This document shows positions 36,249 through 45,246 of a stretch of 64,000 nucleotides of DNA, piece after piece. Position 1 is the stretch's first letter; each line of letters starts with the position of its first letter. This DNA is from a bacterium (GTDB lineage: Bacteria; Bacillota; Clostridia; Lachnospirales; Lachnospiraceae). The stretch lies in assembly GCA_030535455.1 (NCBI GenBank), contig JAUNJY010000008.1:37023-101022 (forward strand). Direction: 5' to 3'. Under the pieces are notes generated by a model. That model ran no database searches, was not told where the DNA came from, and saw nothing but the letters and a program-made list of their open reading frames with translations. Made by a program: the position numbers and the translations under genes.

Positions 36249-37268
36249 CTAATTGGTGAACACTTGTGTCCAATATAAGACTCCATTTTGTTCGTAACAG
36301 CCAATACCGACTTTTCCAAACTTAGAGCTTAATATGTTGGCACGATGTCCATCCGAGTTCATCCAAGCATCCATAACCGCCGATGCTGACTTTTGTCCAT
36401 AGGCTATATTTTCTCCCCAGGCCATATAGCTTATGCCGTATTCTTTCAATACAGTGACACCGCTGGTACCATCTGGTCTTGTATGACTAAATGTCGAAAC
36501 AATTTCTTTGGCACGTTTCGTTGCCGCATTATTTAAAGCAGTCGTTGTAGTTAACGCAGAAAGGCCTTGTTTTGCACGTTCCTCGTTTACGATGGCAAGC
36601 ACCTGGCTCGCTTTGGAACTTATAGAAGAACCACTATCATTATCGGAGTCTGTACTTGGCTTTTTCGTTGCAACAGGTGTTTTTGTTGCAGACGGTGCAG
36701 AAGTAGCCACAGGCTTCTTCGTTGCCACAGGTCTCTTTGTCTCAACTGGTTTAACTGTCTCTACTGGTGCAGCTGTTACGACTGGATTTTTCGTCTGAGA
36801 AGGAGCAGATGTCTTTGAAGGTGTCGTCGTACAATTGGACGATCCCACAATAACTACTGAATTTCCATTAATCTGATATGAAACCTTGTCATTTTCTGCA
36901 GCCGTTGTAGGTTCCGTTGTAACCGTTACCGACTGACTGTCTTTTTGTTTCTCTTTTGTTGTTTCATTTTTGTTACTAGCTTTTCTGTTGTTAGTTACAT
37001 TACTTGCAGCTTCTAAAGATGGCGTTACTGCCACTTCTTTTGATTCTGTTTCCTCTTCGTTGCCATTTGTTTCAGCTTCTAGATTTTGTGTCTCTGCTTC
37101 GTTATCTGTTTGTATTGGTGCTGTATTTTCAGGTTCTGCAGTCTCTTCCACTATGGAAGTTTCTGTGTTGATGTGCTTATAACTTTCAGTACTTTCTCCG
37201 CTGGCGCAAGATGTCATCCCCACTGCACCTAGAAGAAGGGTACCTAAGAGCAAGCCATGTTTCTTCAT
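36249..37268 (-). CDS. CAP/SCP-domain secreted lipoprotein with a Thr/Pro-rich linker
   Basis: 339 residues. The signal peptide ends in GMTSC, a plausible lipobox with Cys21. A disordered acidic Glu/Thr/Asn region (about 22-125) and a repetitive linker built from PV[AE]T[KSA][KAR]P units (about 160-205) lead to a C-terminal CAP domain (about 217-339) with FSHTRPDG near 260, GENIAYG near 287 and HRANILS near 309. CAP proteins of sporulating Bacillota (YkwD-like) are cell-surface or spore-associated and have no agreed activity. The position upstream of sigK on the same strand fits a cell-envelope role but proves nothing. Confidence 0.85.
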   Translation of the reverse strand: MKKHGLLLGTLLLGAVGMTSCASGESTESYKHINTETSIVEETAEPENTAPIQTDNEAETQNLEAETNGNEEETESKEVAVTPSLEAASNVTNNRKASNKNETTKEKQKDSQSVTVTTEPTTAAENDKVSYQINGNSVVIVGSSNCTTTPSKTSAPSQTKNPVVTAAPVETVKPVETKRPVATKKPVATSAPSATKTPVATKKPSTDSDNDSGSSISSKASQVLAIVNEERAKQGLSALTTTTALNNAATKRAKEIVSTFSHTRPDGTSGVTVLKEYGISYMAWGENIAYGQKSASAVMDAWMNSDGHRANILSSKFGKVGIGCYEQNGVLYWTQVFTN

Positions 37269-37384
37269 AATACATATCCTCTTTACTTTCCTGTCAAACT
37301 AGTAACAGAGTTAAGGATATCATAGGGGGTAGGCCTTATCAATAGTAAATAATTGGGGCAGGCCTGCTTTTTAACAGATTATGG

Positions 37385-37600
37385 TTATAATGGTAATGTA
37401 CTTTCATCGCTATCATCCGACTGGCTATTATCATCAGAACAGCAATTTTGTTTATATGTAGTATAGGTTACAAGGCTATCTCCTAGTTGTGTAAACACAG
37501 CTCCAAGTACTTCAAGTTCTTCCTCACTTTCAACGCAGTTAACGATCGCACATGTAATCACACCGATCATATTCACCAGTTCACATGGAGAAATACACAT
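37385..37600 (-). CDS. Small cysteine-containing protein, DUF6774-like
   Basis: 71 residues. A helical core (CELVNMIGVITCAIVNC, then SEEELEVLGAVFTQLGDSLVTY) and an acidic Ser/Asp tail. The LGAVFTQLGD segment resembles the DUF6774 family of small clostridial proteins. This is recalled, not searched. Six cysteines in 71 residues are notable. The ATG has AGAGGTG 7 nt upstream. It lies 30 bp downstream of sigK and is probably co-transcribed, so mother-cell expression is possible. Confidence 0.55.
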   Translation of the reverse strand: MCISPCELVNMIGVITCAIVNCVESEEELEVLGAVFTQLGDSLVTYTTYKQNCCSDDNSQSDDSDESTLPL

Positions 37601-37630
37601 ACTGATTCACCTCTAAAAAAATCCTTAGAG

Positions 37631-38272
37631 TCAGTATATGCCGCCATACTTTGTCTCGAAACCTTCTTTTAATTTTTTTAATGCCTTTTTTTCAATCCGG
37701 CTTACATAGGATCTGGAGATATTCAGCCCTTTGGCAATTTCCCGCTGGGTTACTTCCTTGTTATTTGCCAGACCATAGCGTAAGATTATGATCTGCTTTT
37801 CCCGTTCTGTCAGTACTTGATTGACCAAACTATATAAGATCTTAATATTATTTTTCAGTTCTAAATCTTCAACTATATCAATATCAACACTTTCAATAAT
37901 ATCTAACAGATTGATTTCATTTCCTTCTTTGTCAGCCCCAATTGGCTCATATAGATAAACTTCCTTGGACTGCTTCTTCTCACCCCTTAGAAGCATTAAT
38001 AACTCATTTTCAATGCATCTGCTGGCATACGTTGCTAACCGTATTCCTTTGGTCATATCAAAAGTATCAATTGCCTTGATTAACCCAATTGTACCAATAC
38101 TGATTAAATCGTCTGTATCTTTATCATTAGCATTGTATTTTTTAACAATGTGAGCCACTAACCGTTGATTCCGTTCTATGAGTATGTCTCTTGCTTCCTT
38201 TACTCCTTGTTTGCAAAGCAAAAGATACATCTGCTCTTCTTTGGTGCTTAATGGTTTAGGAAATGACTTCAC
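37631..38272 (-). CDS. sigK: Sporulation sigma factor SigK, without pro-sequence
   Basis: About 213 residues. Region 2 (HIVKKY...DLISIGTIGLIKAIDTF...LATYASRCIENELLM) and region 4 (REKQIIILRYGL...TQREIAKGLNISRSYVSRIEKKAL) are typical, and EPIGADKEGNEINLLDI is specific for SigK rather than SigE. The protein begins only a few residues before FPKPLS. The 20-residue hydrophobic pro-sequence of Bacillus SigK is absent, and an in-frame stop lies just upstream. A GTG start at 38272 is chosen because GGGGTG lies 6 nt upstream. A GTG at 38281 is the alternative. The gene is uninterrupted, with no skin element. SigK drives late mother-cell genes. Confidence 0.9.
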   Translation of the reverse strand: MKSFPKPLSTKEEQMYLLLCKQGVKEARDILIERNQRLVAHIVKKYNANDKDTDDLISIGTIGLIKAIDTFDMTKGIRLATYASRCIENELLMLLRGEKKQSKEVYLYEPIGADKEGNEINLLDIIESVDIDIVEDLELKNNIKILYSLVNQVLTEREKQIIILRYGLANNKEVTQREIAKGLNISRSYVSRIEKKALKKLKEGFETKYGGIY

Positions 38273-38278
38273 GCTAAG

Positions 38279-38320
38279 CACCCCATTATAGTTAGTTTAT
38301 TACTATACTATGATGGGGTG
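38279..38320 (-). promoter_or_regulatory. Dyad over the sigK ribosome binding site
   Basis: CACCCCAT (38279-38286) and ATGGGGTG (38313-38320) pair perfectly, with a second block (ATAGT/ACTAT) inside after one mismatch and a further AGT/ACT. In the mRNA the downstream arm contains GGGGTG, the only candidate ribosome binding site for sigK. Folding would hide it. It could also be a protein-binding operator. Confidence 0.55.
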
Positions 38321-38384
38321 ACAATTTTGTGCTTATCCACTTTAAAATAGACCAAAAATTTTCTTTAGGACACGAACTACTGCC

Positions 38385-39050
38385 TTATTTGTATTCAAAT
38401 AAGGTTACATGTCCGATTGGCTGTATTTGTCCGTCTTCAATCAACAATCCGCCTTCATTTCCCAATGCATAGATGTCCTTCTTCTCTTCCATAAGGGCTC
38501 TTCTGATTGCCATCTTCTTTGCATAAGAGCAGTCATAGTGAACTTCAATATCAAACTCATTAAAATATCCAATACCATCTCCATAGCAATACTCGCTATA
38601 GTCTTCATCCGGCGTTATATGATAATGATCAAGCTGGACCATTGCACCTGCACTACATCCAATCACTAAATTAGTATATGCACGAAGTTCTTCTTTGATT
38701 CCAAGTTTCTCAATTCTCTCTATCATTTTATCTGGCAGTCCGCCTGTAAAATAGATAATATCCGAATTCTTTATTTCCTTGGATAATTCCTCATAATTTG
38801 TAGAATAATAATTTACAATTGAGATATCTTCTTCCTTTATTCCAAATGTAAGTAAAGGATCTACAATTGCGTCATAATACTTGCCATGCTTTCCATAGTA
38901 GCGTTGTACATCACGTTCGGAGCGAACTTCTTCTTCATGAAAGGAAAAAGGTAATACCAGCACCTTACTGGCAGGCTTAATATGTCGTTTTAATATGTCG
39001 AAACACCAAGATGCATCTAGTGCGTAATTATTTAATAGTATATTGGTCAT
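38385..39050 (-). CDS. Peptidase E-like (S51), class I glutamine amidotransferase-like fold
   Basis: About 221 residues from the ATG at 39050, chosen for the GGGAGG upstream. The frame to 39119 has none. The nucleophile elbow GCSAGAMV lies near residue 132, preceded by IIYFTGGLPDKM near 102, which fits the S51 dipeptidase fold with Ser as nucleophile. The family cleaves Asp-X dipeptides or processes cyanophycin fragments. This member is unassigned. It stands between sigK and lysA with its own site, and no operon partner is evident. Confidence 0.75.
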   Translation of the reverse strand: MTNILLNNYALDASWCFDILKRHIKPASKVLVLPFSFHEEEVRSERDVQRYYGKHGKYYDAIVDPLLTFGIKEEDISIVNYYSTNYEELSKEIKNSDIIYFTGGLPDKMIERIEKLGIKEELRAYTNLVIGCSAGAMVQLDHYHITPDEDYSEYCYGDGIGYFNEFDIEVHYDCSYAKKMAIRRALMEEKKDIYALGNEGGLLIEDGQIQPIGHVTLFEYK

Positions 39051-39121
39051 AATTATTCCTCCCATCCTAATCAGGCAAAATGCCTGTGTATACTTTATTA
39101 TATGATATATTATACACAAAA

Positions 39122-39165
39122 GGGGCTATGAAAACAGTACATTATTTTACCATTTTCATAGCCCC
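39122..39165 (-). terminator. Rho-independent terminator of lysA
   Basis: GGGGCTATGAAAA (39122-39134) and TTTTCATAGCCCC (39153-39165) form a perfect 13-bp stem, with TTTT following on the minus strand, 19 bp after the lysA stop codon. Confidence 0.9.
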
Positions 39166-39183
39166 ATTGCTTCTGACTTTATT

Positions 39184-40446
39184 CTATTTTTTTAATGGGA
39201 AATTTTCTAAATCCAATGTTGCAAAGTAATCGTCTAATGTTTCTGCACGTCGGATTTGTTTTGTCGATCCATCTTCCTGTAAAAGGATTTCAGCGCTTCT
39301 AAGCTTGCCATTGTAGTTATATCCCATGGAGAAGCCATGTGCTCCTGTATCGTGGATTACAAGATAGTCACCAATCTCGATTTTTGGAAGCTTTCTATCG
39401 ATTGCAAACTTATCATTATTTTCGCAAAGTCCGCCAGTCACGTCGTATACATGATCAAGTGGTGCATCTTCTTTGCCAAGCACTGTGACATGGTGGTAAG
39501 AACCGTACATTGCTGGACGCATAAGATTTGCTGCACAAGCATCTACACCGATATATTCTTTGTAAATGTGTTTTTCATGCAATACTTTTGTTACTAAGCA
39601 TCCGTATGGAGCTAACATGAAACGACCTAGTTCTGTATAGATTGCTACGTCATCCATACCTTCTGGCAAGAATACTTCTTCATATGCCTTACGTACGCCT
39701 TCCCCAATTGCTAAGATATCATTTGGCTCTTCATCTGGTTTGTAAGGGACACCTACACCACCGGATAAGTTAACGAATGCAATATGAACATCACATTCAT
39801 TTTTCAGTTCTACTGCAAGTTCAAATAGGATTTTTGCAAGCTTTGGATAATACTCTGTAGTCACTGTATTACTTGCTAAAAATGCATGGATACCAAAGTG
39901 TTTTACCCCTTTTGCTTTCATTTTGGTAAATGCTTCTTTCATTTGTTCCTTTGTCATACCGTATTTGGCATCTCTAGGCGTATCCATGATTTGGTTTGAG
40001 ATTGAGAAATCTCCACCTGGGTTATATCGACAACACATTGTTTCTGGGAACTTTGCAATCTTGTCAAAGTAATCCACATGTGTTAGATCATCAAAGTTAA
40101 TGATGGTGCCTAATTTGGCAGCCAATTCAAAGTCTTCTCTTGGTGTATCATTGGAGGAGAACATGATTTCATCTGTCTTTAATCCTACCTTATCTGCTAA
40201 TACAAGTTCTGCATAGGAAGAACAGTCTGCTCCAATTCCCTCTTCTTTTAAAATTGTCATAAGGTAAGGATTAGGAGTAGCCTTGACTGCAAAGAATTCT
40301 TTAAATCCCTTATTCCAAGCAAATGCTTTCTTTAACTTTCTTGCGTTTTCACGAATTCCTTTTTCATCATATAAATGGAATGGAGTTGGATACTTCATTG
40401 CCATCTCCTGTACTTGCTCTAATGTTACAAACGGTCTTTTTTCCAT
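39184..40446 (-). CDS. lysA: Diaminopimelate decarboxylase
   Basis: 420 residues, a PLP-dependent fold III decarboxylase. The PLP lysine is in FFAVKATPNPY near residue 54. A glycine-rich phosphate-binding segment (NLSGGVGVPY) is near 224, and the C-terminal active-site motif GGLCENNDKF is near 343. It removes carbon dioxide from meso-diaminopimelate to give lysine. An atypically short relative of the arginine and ornithine enzymes is less likely given the CE(N)ND signature. It has its own strong promoter (40516-40544) and terminator. Confidence 0.88.
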   Translation of the reverse strand: MEKRPFVTLEQVQEMAMKYPTPFHLYDEKGIRENARKLKKAFAWNKGFKEFFAVKATPNPYLMTILKEEGIGADCSSYAELVLADKVGLKTDEIMFSSNDTPREDFELAAKLGTIINFDDLTHVDYFDKIAKFPETMCCRYNPGGDFSISNQIMDTPRDAKYGMTKEQMKEAFTKMKAKGVKHFGIHAFLASNTVTTEYYPKLAKILFELAVELKNECDVHIAFVNLSGGVGVPYKPDEEPNDILAIGEGVRKAYEEVFLPEGMDDVAIYTELGRFMLAPYGCLVTKVLHEKHIYKEYIGVDACAANLMRPAMYGSYHHVTVLGKEDAPLDHVYDVTGGLCENNDKFAIDRKLPKIEIGDYLVIHDTGAHGFSMGYNYNGKLRSAEILLQEDGSTKQIRRAETLDDYFATLDLENFPLKK

Positions 40447-40515
40447 TGTTCACTCTCTCCTTTACTCGTTAGTACATATTTAATATGCACACGTTATGTA
40501 CATTCTATTTGACAA

Positions 40516-40544
40516 AATATATCATATTACACCACTCTTGTCAA
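40516..40544 (-). promoter_or_regulatory. Strong sigma-A promoter of lysA
   Basis: On the minus strand a perfect -35 TTGACA (40539-40544), 17-bp spacer and -10 TATATT (40516-40521), about 70 bp upstream of the start codon. The leader contains a GTACATA/TATGTAC dyad at 40470-40499. No lysine riboswitch is seen. Confidence 0.75.
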
Positions 40545-40646
40545 TGTGTAAATGAAACTGATTTTCAAATAGCCTTCTATTTTTTTACTATTCTGCAACA
40601 ATGTGACACATCACTGTGCTAAATTATACGCTTATATGTATTATAC

Positions 40647-40678
40647 AAAAAACAGGTACATTATGCACCTGTTTTTTT
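40647..40678 (-). terminator. Bidirectional terminator after tdk
   Basis: AAAAAACAGGT pairs with ACCTGTTTTTT around a short loop. It ends the nup-tdk operon, about 60 bp past the tdk stop codon, and its symmetric T/A tracts would work in both directions. Confidence 0.88.
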
Positions 40679-40736
40679 ATGGATATTATTTTCTCTTTTT
40701 TACTCTTTATGTAGAAGAGCAGGCAAAAAATAATAA

Positions 40737-41324
40737 TTATTTCTTGGACTGCTCTTTTTTCTTCTCTTTATAACATTTGTGGCACATGGCAATATATCTG
40801 TCATTTCCACCAATTTCAATCTGATTTCCTTCAGTAATTAGGTTTCCGTTTTCATCCACACGGGCATTAACGGCTGCCTTTTTTCCACAGGAGCAAATTG
40901 TCTTGATTTCCTGGATGGAATCTGCAATTTCAAATAATCGCTTGCTGCCTGGAAATAGCTTGGTTTGAAAATCTGATTTCAGTCCAAAACATAATACCGG
41001 AATATCATAATCTAACACAATGTCCTGTAACTGGTCAATTTGCTCTTCTGATAAGAATTGACACTCATCTACAATGATGACATTGGCATTGGACTGCTCA
41101 TTTTCACAAAATTCCTTATAAATATCCTGTTCGAAATCAATCAGTTCAACTTCTGCTTCTAATCCTATTCTTGAACGACAAACATTACGACCTTCCCGTG
41201 TATCAATTGCCGGCTTTATTAGCCATACCTTTAATCCACGTTCCTCGTAATTAAACTTTGTAATAAGGGCCTGGGCAGACTTAGAGCTGCCCATTGCACC
41301 ATATTTAAAATATAGCTTTGCCAA
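40737..41324 (-). CDS. tdk: Thymidine kinase
   Basis: 195 residues of the small, zinc-binding type II family. P-loop GAMGSSKSA near 8-16, the DECQFL catalytic motif near 85-90 with its Glu base, a zinc site from CSCGK near 141 and CHKC near 183, and a Lys-rich tail. It phosphorylates thymidine for salvage. It starts 3 bp after the stop of the permease gene, so uptake and trapping of the nucleoside are encoded in one transcript. Confidence 0.95.
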   Translation of the reverse strand: MAKLYFKYGAMGSSKSAQALITKFNYEERGLKVWLIKPAIDTREGRNVCRSRIGLEAEVELIDFEQDIYKEFCENEQSNANVIIVDECQFLSEEQIDQLQDIVLDYDIPVLCFGLKSDFQTKLFPGSKRLFEIADSIQEIKTICSCGKKAAVNARVDENGNLITEGNQIEIGGNDRYIAMCHKCYKEKKKEQSKK

Positions 41325-41327
41325 GAC

Positions 41328-42281
41328 CTATCTAGCACCCTTATCGTAAGGAACGCCTGCAGCTCTTGGAGCTTGAGATTTCTTAGATGTAAACGCTAAT
41401 ACGATTAGTGTTACAATATAAGGAATCATCTTGTAAACATTTGCTGGGACATTCAAATCTAATAAGAAAGGAATGCCTGAATAGGATGCAGCAAGTGCTT
41501 TCATAAATCCGAAGAATAAAGAAGCATAAAGGATCTTGATTGGATTCCATTGACCGAAGATTAATACGGCTAATGCTAAGAAACCGTAACCTGCTACAGT
41601 AGCATTGAAGTTTGTAGACGTTGGAATAACGAATACTAAACCACCGATACCACCAAGTGCACCAGAAATTAATACACCTGCATAACGAACTTTAATAACA
41701 TTGATACCAAGGGAATCTGCAGCTTGTGGATGTTCACCACATGCTCTAAGACGAAGACCAAACTTAGTCTTATATAAAACGATTGTTGAGATGATTAAGA
41801 TTAAGAAACCGATATATGTTGTAATATAAGTATTCTTAAAGAACATATCACCAATCACTGGAATTTTACTTAATAAAGGTACTTCTGCAATACGGAATGT
41901 ATTGTTGAAGTTGATTTGTTGTACACCTTGTAATGTACGTGCAACGAAGATTGCAAATGCAGGAGCAAACATGTTAAGTGCAGTACCACTGATTGTCTGA
42001 TCTGCTTTCATGTTGATAGATGCAAATGCATGAAGTAAACTGAAAAGCATACCTGCAACAGCAGCTACAACTAATGCTAATAAAAGTAATGTCTGGCCAC
42101 TCATAGAATCTTGGAAAATGTTAATAAACAAGATACTTGCAAATGCACCAATTGTCATAATACCTTCTAATGCGATATTTACAATACCACTTCGTTCCGA
42201 GAACATACCACCTAAAGCTACAACTAATAGAGGTATGATAAAGTACATTGTCTGTTGAATTAAGAAATAAAAAATATCCAT
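41328..42281 (-). CDS. nupQ: Nucleoside ABC transporter permease (NupQ/BmpC-like)
   Basis: 317 residues, eight or more membrane helices, of the BPD_transp_2 family: ALGGMFSERSGIVNIALEGIM near the N-terminus and LRACGEHPQAADSLGINVIKVRY near 185-207 (the cytoplasmic coupling loop). Overlaps the stop of the other permease by one base. Forms the second half of the membrane channel of the BMP-type importer. Confidence 0.9.
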   Translation of the reverse strand: MDIFYFLIQQTMYFIIPLLVVALGGMFSERSGIVNIALEGIMTIGAFASILFINIFQDSMSGQTLLLLALVVAAVAGMLFSLLHAFASINMKADQTISGTALNMFAPAFAIFVARTLQGVQQINFNNTFRIAEVPLLSKIPVIGDMFFKNTYITTYIGFLILIISTIVLYKTKFGLRLRACGEHPQAADSLGINVIKVRYAGVLISGALGGIGGLVFVIPTSTNFNATVAGYGFLALAVLIFGQWNPIKILYASLFFGFMKALAASYSGIPFLLDLNVPANVYKMIPYIVTLIVLAFTSKKSQAPRAAGVPYDKGAR

Positions 42282-43498
42282 TATACGTCATCCCCCTCTT
42301 CTTTGTTTTCAACTACTTCAAGTTCGTCGATTGGAACTTCGATTGTCTGTTCCGCCGGCTTACCTGGAATATTTGCCTGTGCTGCAGCTAATGCTTCTTC
42401 AGCACGTTTGTTTCTACGTTTTTTCATGTAGTTTGAGTACATAGCCTGTAAGATCAATGCAAACGCTGAGAAGTAGATAATTACTGCAATAATAATGTCG
42501 ATGATTTCAGGTGCGAAATCGAATAATTGTAGGTAGAAACCACCTTGTGTAATATAAGCGATGAAGATTGCGGAGAATGCTACACCGATTGGATTACTTA
42601 AACCAAGTAAGGCAACAGAGATACCGTTGAAACCTTCTGGAGCTAATACATCTACAACTTCGATATATTTACCAGAACCACCAAGGTATAATAAACCGCC
42701 ACCGATACCAGCTAATGCACCAGCGATTGCCATGGAAAGGATAATTCCGCGTTTTTCGTTGATACCAGCATATTTACTTGCTTCACGGTTGAAACCTACT
42801 GCTTTTAACTCATAACCAAATGTTGTCTTGTTTAATACAATGTACATAATGATTACGATGATAAGTGCGATAATGATACCGCCGCCAACTGCAGAGCCTT
42901 CAAAGATCTTATCTAAACCGAATTTAGGTATCGTTGCGCTTTCAGCAACTGGGTTGGATTCATTTTTAAGTGAGTTGAATAATGCTGCATTTCCTTTTAA
43001 CAGATAGTTTACAAGGTACATACCAATGTAGTTCATCATGATTGCGGAAATAACTTCATTTACATTACAGAATGCTTTTAAGATACCAGGTACTAAAGCC
43101 CATACTGCACCAGCGATACAAGCTGCAAGTAATGCTACGATCCAATGGATTGCTCCTAGGGATGTGAATTTTACACCAACGTAAATACCTGCGTATGCAC
43201 CAACAATAAATTGTCCTGGTGTACCGATATTGAATAAGCCAGTCTTAAATGCAAATGCAACACTAAGACCTGTAAGCATGATTGGAGTAGCATAGTAGAA
43301 TACCTGTCCAATACCTTTCATGTCATTAGTTACAGCACCAGTAATAATTTGTAAGAAGCCATCAGTTGCCTGGCTTGGATTAGCTACTAATAATACGATG
43401 TAACCAAATAATAAACCTACAACGATTGCGATAATAGAGGAAAGATAGGCTCTATTTTTGCTTTCTTTATCTTTTATGATTTTCTTATTTTGCGCCAT
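42281..43498 (-). CDS. nupP: Nucleoside ABC transporter permease (NupP/BmpB-like)
   Basis: 405 residues, about ten helices. The coupling loop GYELKAVGFNREASKYAGINEKRG lies near 231-254 and a charged cytoplasmic tail of about 45 residues (RRNKRAEEALAAAQA, then Glu-rich) ends the protein. It overlaps the ATPase gene by 14 bp and the second permease gene by one base. Pairs with NupQ. Confidence 0.9.
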   Translation of the reverse strand: MAQNKKIIKDKESKNRAYLSSIIAIVVGLLFGYIVLLVANPSQATDGFLQIITGAVTNDMKGIGQVFYYATPIMLTGLSVAFAFKTGLFNIGTPGQFIVGAYAGIYVGVKFTSLGAIHWIVALLAACIAGAVWALVPGILKAFCNVNEVISAIMMNYIGMYLVNYLLKGNAALFNSLKNESNPVAESATIPKFGLDKIFEGSAVGGGIIIALIIVIIMYIVLNKTTFGYELKAVGFNREASKYAGINEKRGIILSMAIAGALAGIGGGLLYLGGSGKYIEVVDVLAPEGFNGISVALLGLSNPIGVAFSAIFIAYITQGGFYLQLFDFAPEIIDIIIAVIIYFSAFALILQAMYSNYMKKRRNKRAEEALAAAQANIPGKPAEQTIEVPIDELEVVENKEEGDDV

Positions 43499-45029
43499 TT
43501 AAGTCATCTCCCCCTTCTGAACCTGCCATGTAAAGACCAAGTTCGTTTTGTGTAGTCTTCTTAGGATCTAATTCAGCAACAATTCTACCTTCAAACATAA
43601 CAAGGATACGATCACTTAAGTTCATAACTTCATCTAATTCAAAGGAAACTAAAAGAACACCGCTACCAGCATCTCTTTGTTTTACTAATTGATTGTGTAC
43701 GAATTCAATTGCACCAACGTCAAGACCACGAGTTGGCTGAACTGCGATTAATAAGTCAGGATTTCTGTCAATTTCTCTGGCAATGATAATCTTTTGTTGG
43801 TTACCACCTGACATACTTCTTGTAATTGTCTTTTCCCCTTGACCAGAACGAATATCAAATCTTTCGATTAACATTTTCGCTTGTTCTTTGATCTTACCGA
43901 AACGTAAGAAACCGAACTTTTGGAAACGAGGTTCAAAATATTCTTGTAATACTGCATTTTCAGCAACTGTATAATCAAGAACTAAACCAAAACGGTGACG
44001 ATCTTCTGGGATATGGCCGATACCATGTGTATTTTTATAACGGATAGATTTGTGAGACACATCTTCTCCATTTAAGTACACATGTCCACCGTCTTGTTTC
44101 ATTAATCCAGTGATTGCTTGAATTAATTCACTTTGACCATTTCCATCGATACCAGCGATACTTACAATTTCACCTTTTTTAACTTCGAAGTTAACATCAT
44201 CAACAACGAAAGTCGTAGAACCTTCACGTTTAGATTTTACTTTTAAGTTTTCAAGTTTTAAAACTGTATCCGTTGTTTTTGCAGGAGCTTTCGCGATGTT
44301 TAAGTTAACTTTACGACCAACCATCATTTCTGACATTGCTTCTTTATCAGTTGTCTTAACATCTACAGTTCCAATATAACGACCTCTGCGAAGTACAGAA
44401 CAGCGATCTGCAACTTCTTTGATTTCATTTAATTTGTGAGTGATGAAGATGATGGACTTACCTTCTTTAACAAGCTCTTTCATAATTGACATTAATTCGT
44501 CAATTTCTTGAGGTGTTAAAACTGCGGTAGGTTCATCCAGTATTAGGATTTCATTCTCACGATATAACATCTTAAGGATTTCAACACGTTGTTGCATACC
44601 TACTGAGATGTCTGAGATAACAGCATCCGGATCCACCATAAGGCGATATTTTTTACTTAAAGCGATAATTTTTTCTCTCGCTTCATCCATTTTTAAGAAA
44701 CCACCTTGTACGGTTTCCATACCTAAAATAATATTTTGTAAAACGGTAAAATTATGAACTAATTTGAAGTGTTGGTGAACCATCCCAATTCCTAATGCAT
44801 TTGCATCTAATGGTCCTGTAATTTTTACTTCTTTTCCTTTTACTTTAATACACCCTTTTTCAGGTTGATAAAGACCAAAAAGTACACTCATGAGCGTAGA
44901 CTTTCCTGCACCGTTTTCACCGAGAAGTGCATGGATTTCGCCTTTTTTCACTTGCAACGTAATATTATCATTAGCGACAATCCCTGGAAACTCTTTTCTG
45001 ATGCCAAGCATCTCTATAACATAGTCCAC
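43485..45029 (-). CDS. nupO: Nucleoside ABC transporter ATPase with two ABC domains (NupO-like)
   Basis: 514 residues with two fused nucleotide-binding domains. The first is canonical (Walker A GENGAGKST near 37, ISVGMQQR, Walker B ILILDEPTA). The second is degenerate: the P-loop reads GIDGNGQSE without Lys and Walker B reads LLIAVQPTRG, although SMSGGNQQK is intact. This asymmetry is usual in the RbsA/BMP class, where one site does most hydrolysis. Start preceded by AAAGGAGG. Confidence 0.92.
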   Translation of the reverse strand: MDYVIEMLGIRKEFPGIVANDNITLQVKKGEIHALLGENGAGKSTLMSVLFGLYQPEKGCIKVKGKEVKITGPLDANALGIGMVHQHFKLVHNFTVLQNIILGMETVQGGFLKMDEAREKIIALSKKYRLMVDPDAVISDISVGMQQRVEILKMLYRENEILILDEPTAVLTPQEIDELMSIMKELVKEGKSIIFITHKLNEIKEVADRCSVLRRGRYIGTVDVKTTDKEAMSEMMVGRKVNLNIAKAPAKTTDTVLKLENLKVKSKREGSTTFVVDDVNFEVKKGEIVSIAGIDGNGQSELIQAITGLMKQDGGHVYLNGEDVSHKSIRYKNTHGIGHIPEDRHRFGLVLDYTVAENAVLQEYFEPRFQKFGFLRFGKIKEQAKMLIERFDIRSGQGEKTITRSMSGGNQQKIIIAREIDRNPDLLIAVQPTRGLDVGAIEFVHNQLVKQRDAGSGVLLVSFELDEVMNLSDRILVMFEGRIVAELDPKKTTQNELGLYMAGSEGGDDLNGAK

Positions 45030-45148
45030 TTTTACTCCTCCTTTAAAATCTAGTATTTTAATCGCTGGATACGAATTATGACTTTTTTTTTACATAGTAT
45101 TAGTGTATACCGATTTACGAATTAATATCTATAATTGTTCGTAAAAAT

Positions 45149-45209
45149 AGCTGTAGTAATTTGTCTATATACTCTGCATTAAGAATATATTAGTCAAAAG
45201 ACTACAGCT
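45149..45209 (-). terminator. Attenuator-like hairpin between nupN and nupO
   Basis: AGCTGTAGT and ACTACAGCT (45149-45157 and 45201-45209) form a perfect 9-bp stem with a 43-nt loop, followed by ATTTTT on the minus strand. It would let the binding-protein gene nupN be expressed at a higher level than the transporter genes downstream. Confidence 0.65.
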
Positions 45210-45246
45210 ACACTCTAACAATTACAACATAATCTTATATATAGTA

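Noticed and set aside
40447-40736. Lysine riboswitch or T-box before lysA
   Set aside because: The gap holds a strong promoter and a short dyad only. No five-way junction or T-box sequence is seen.
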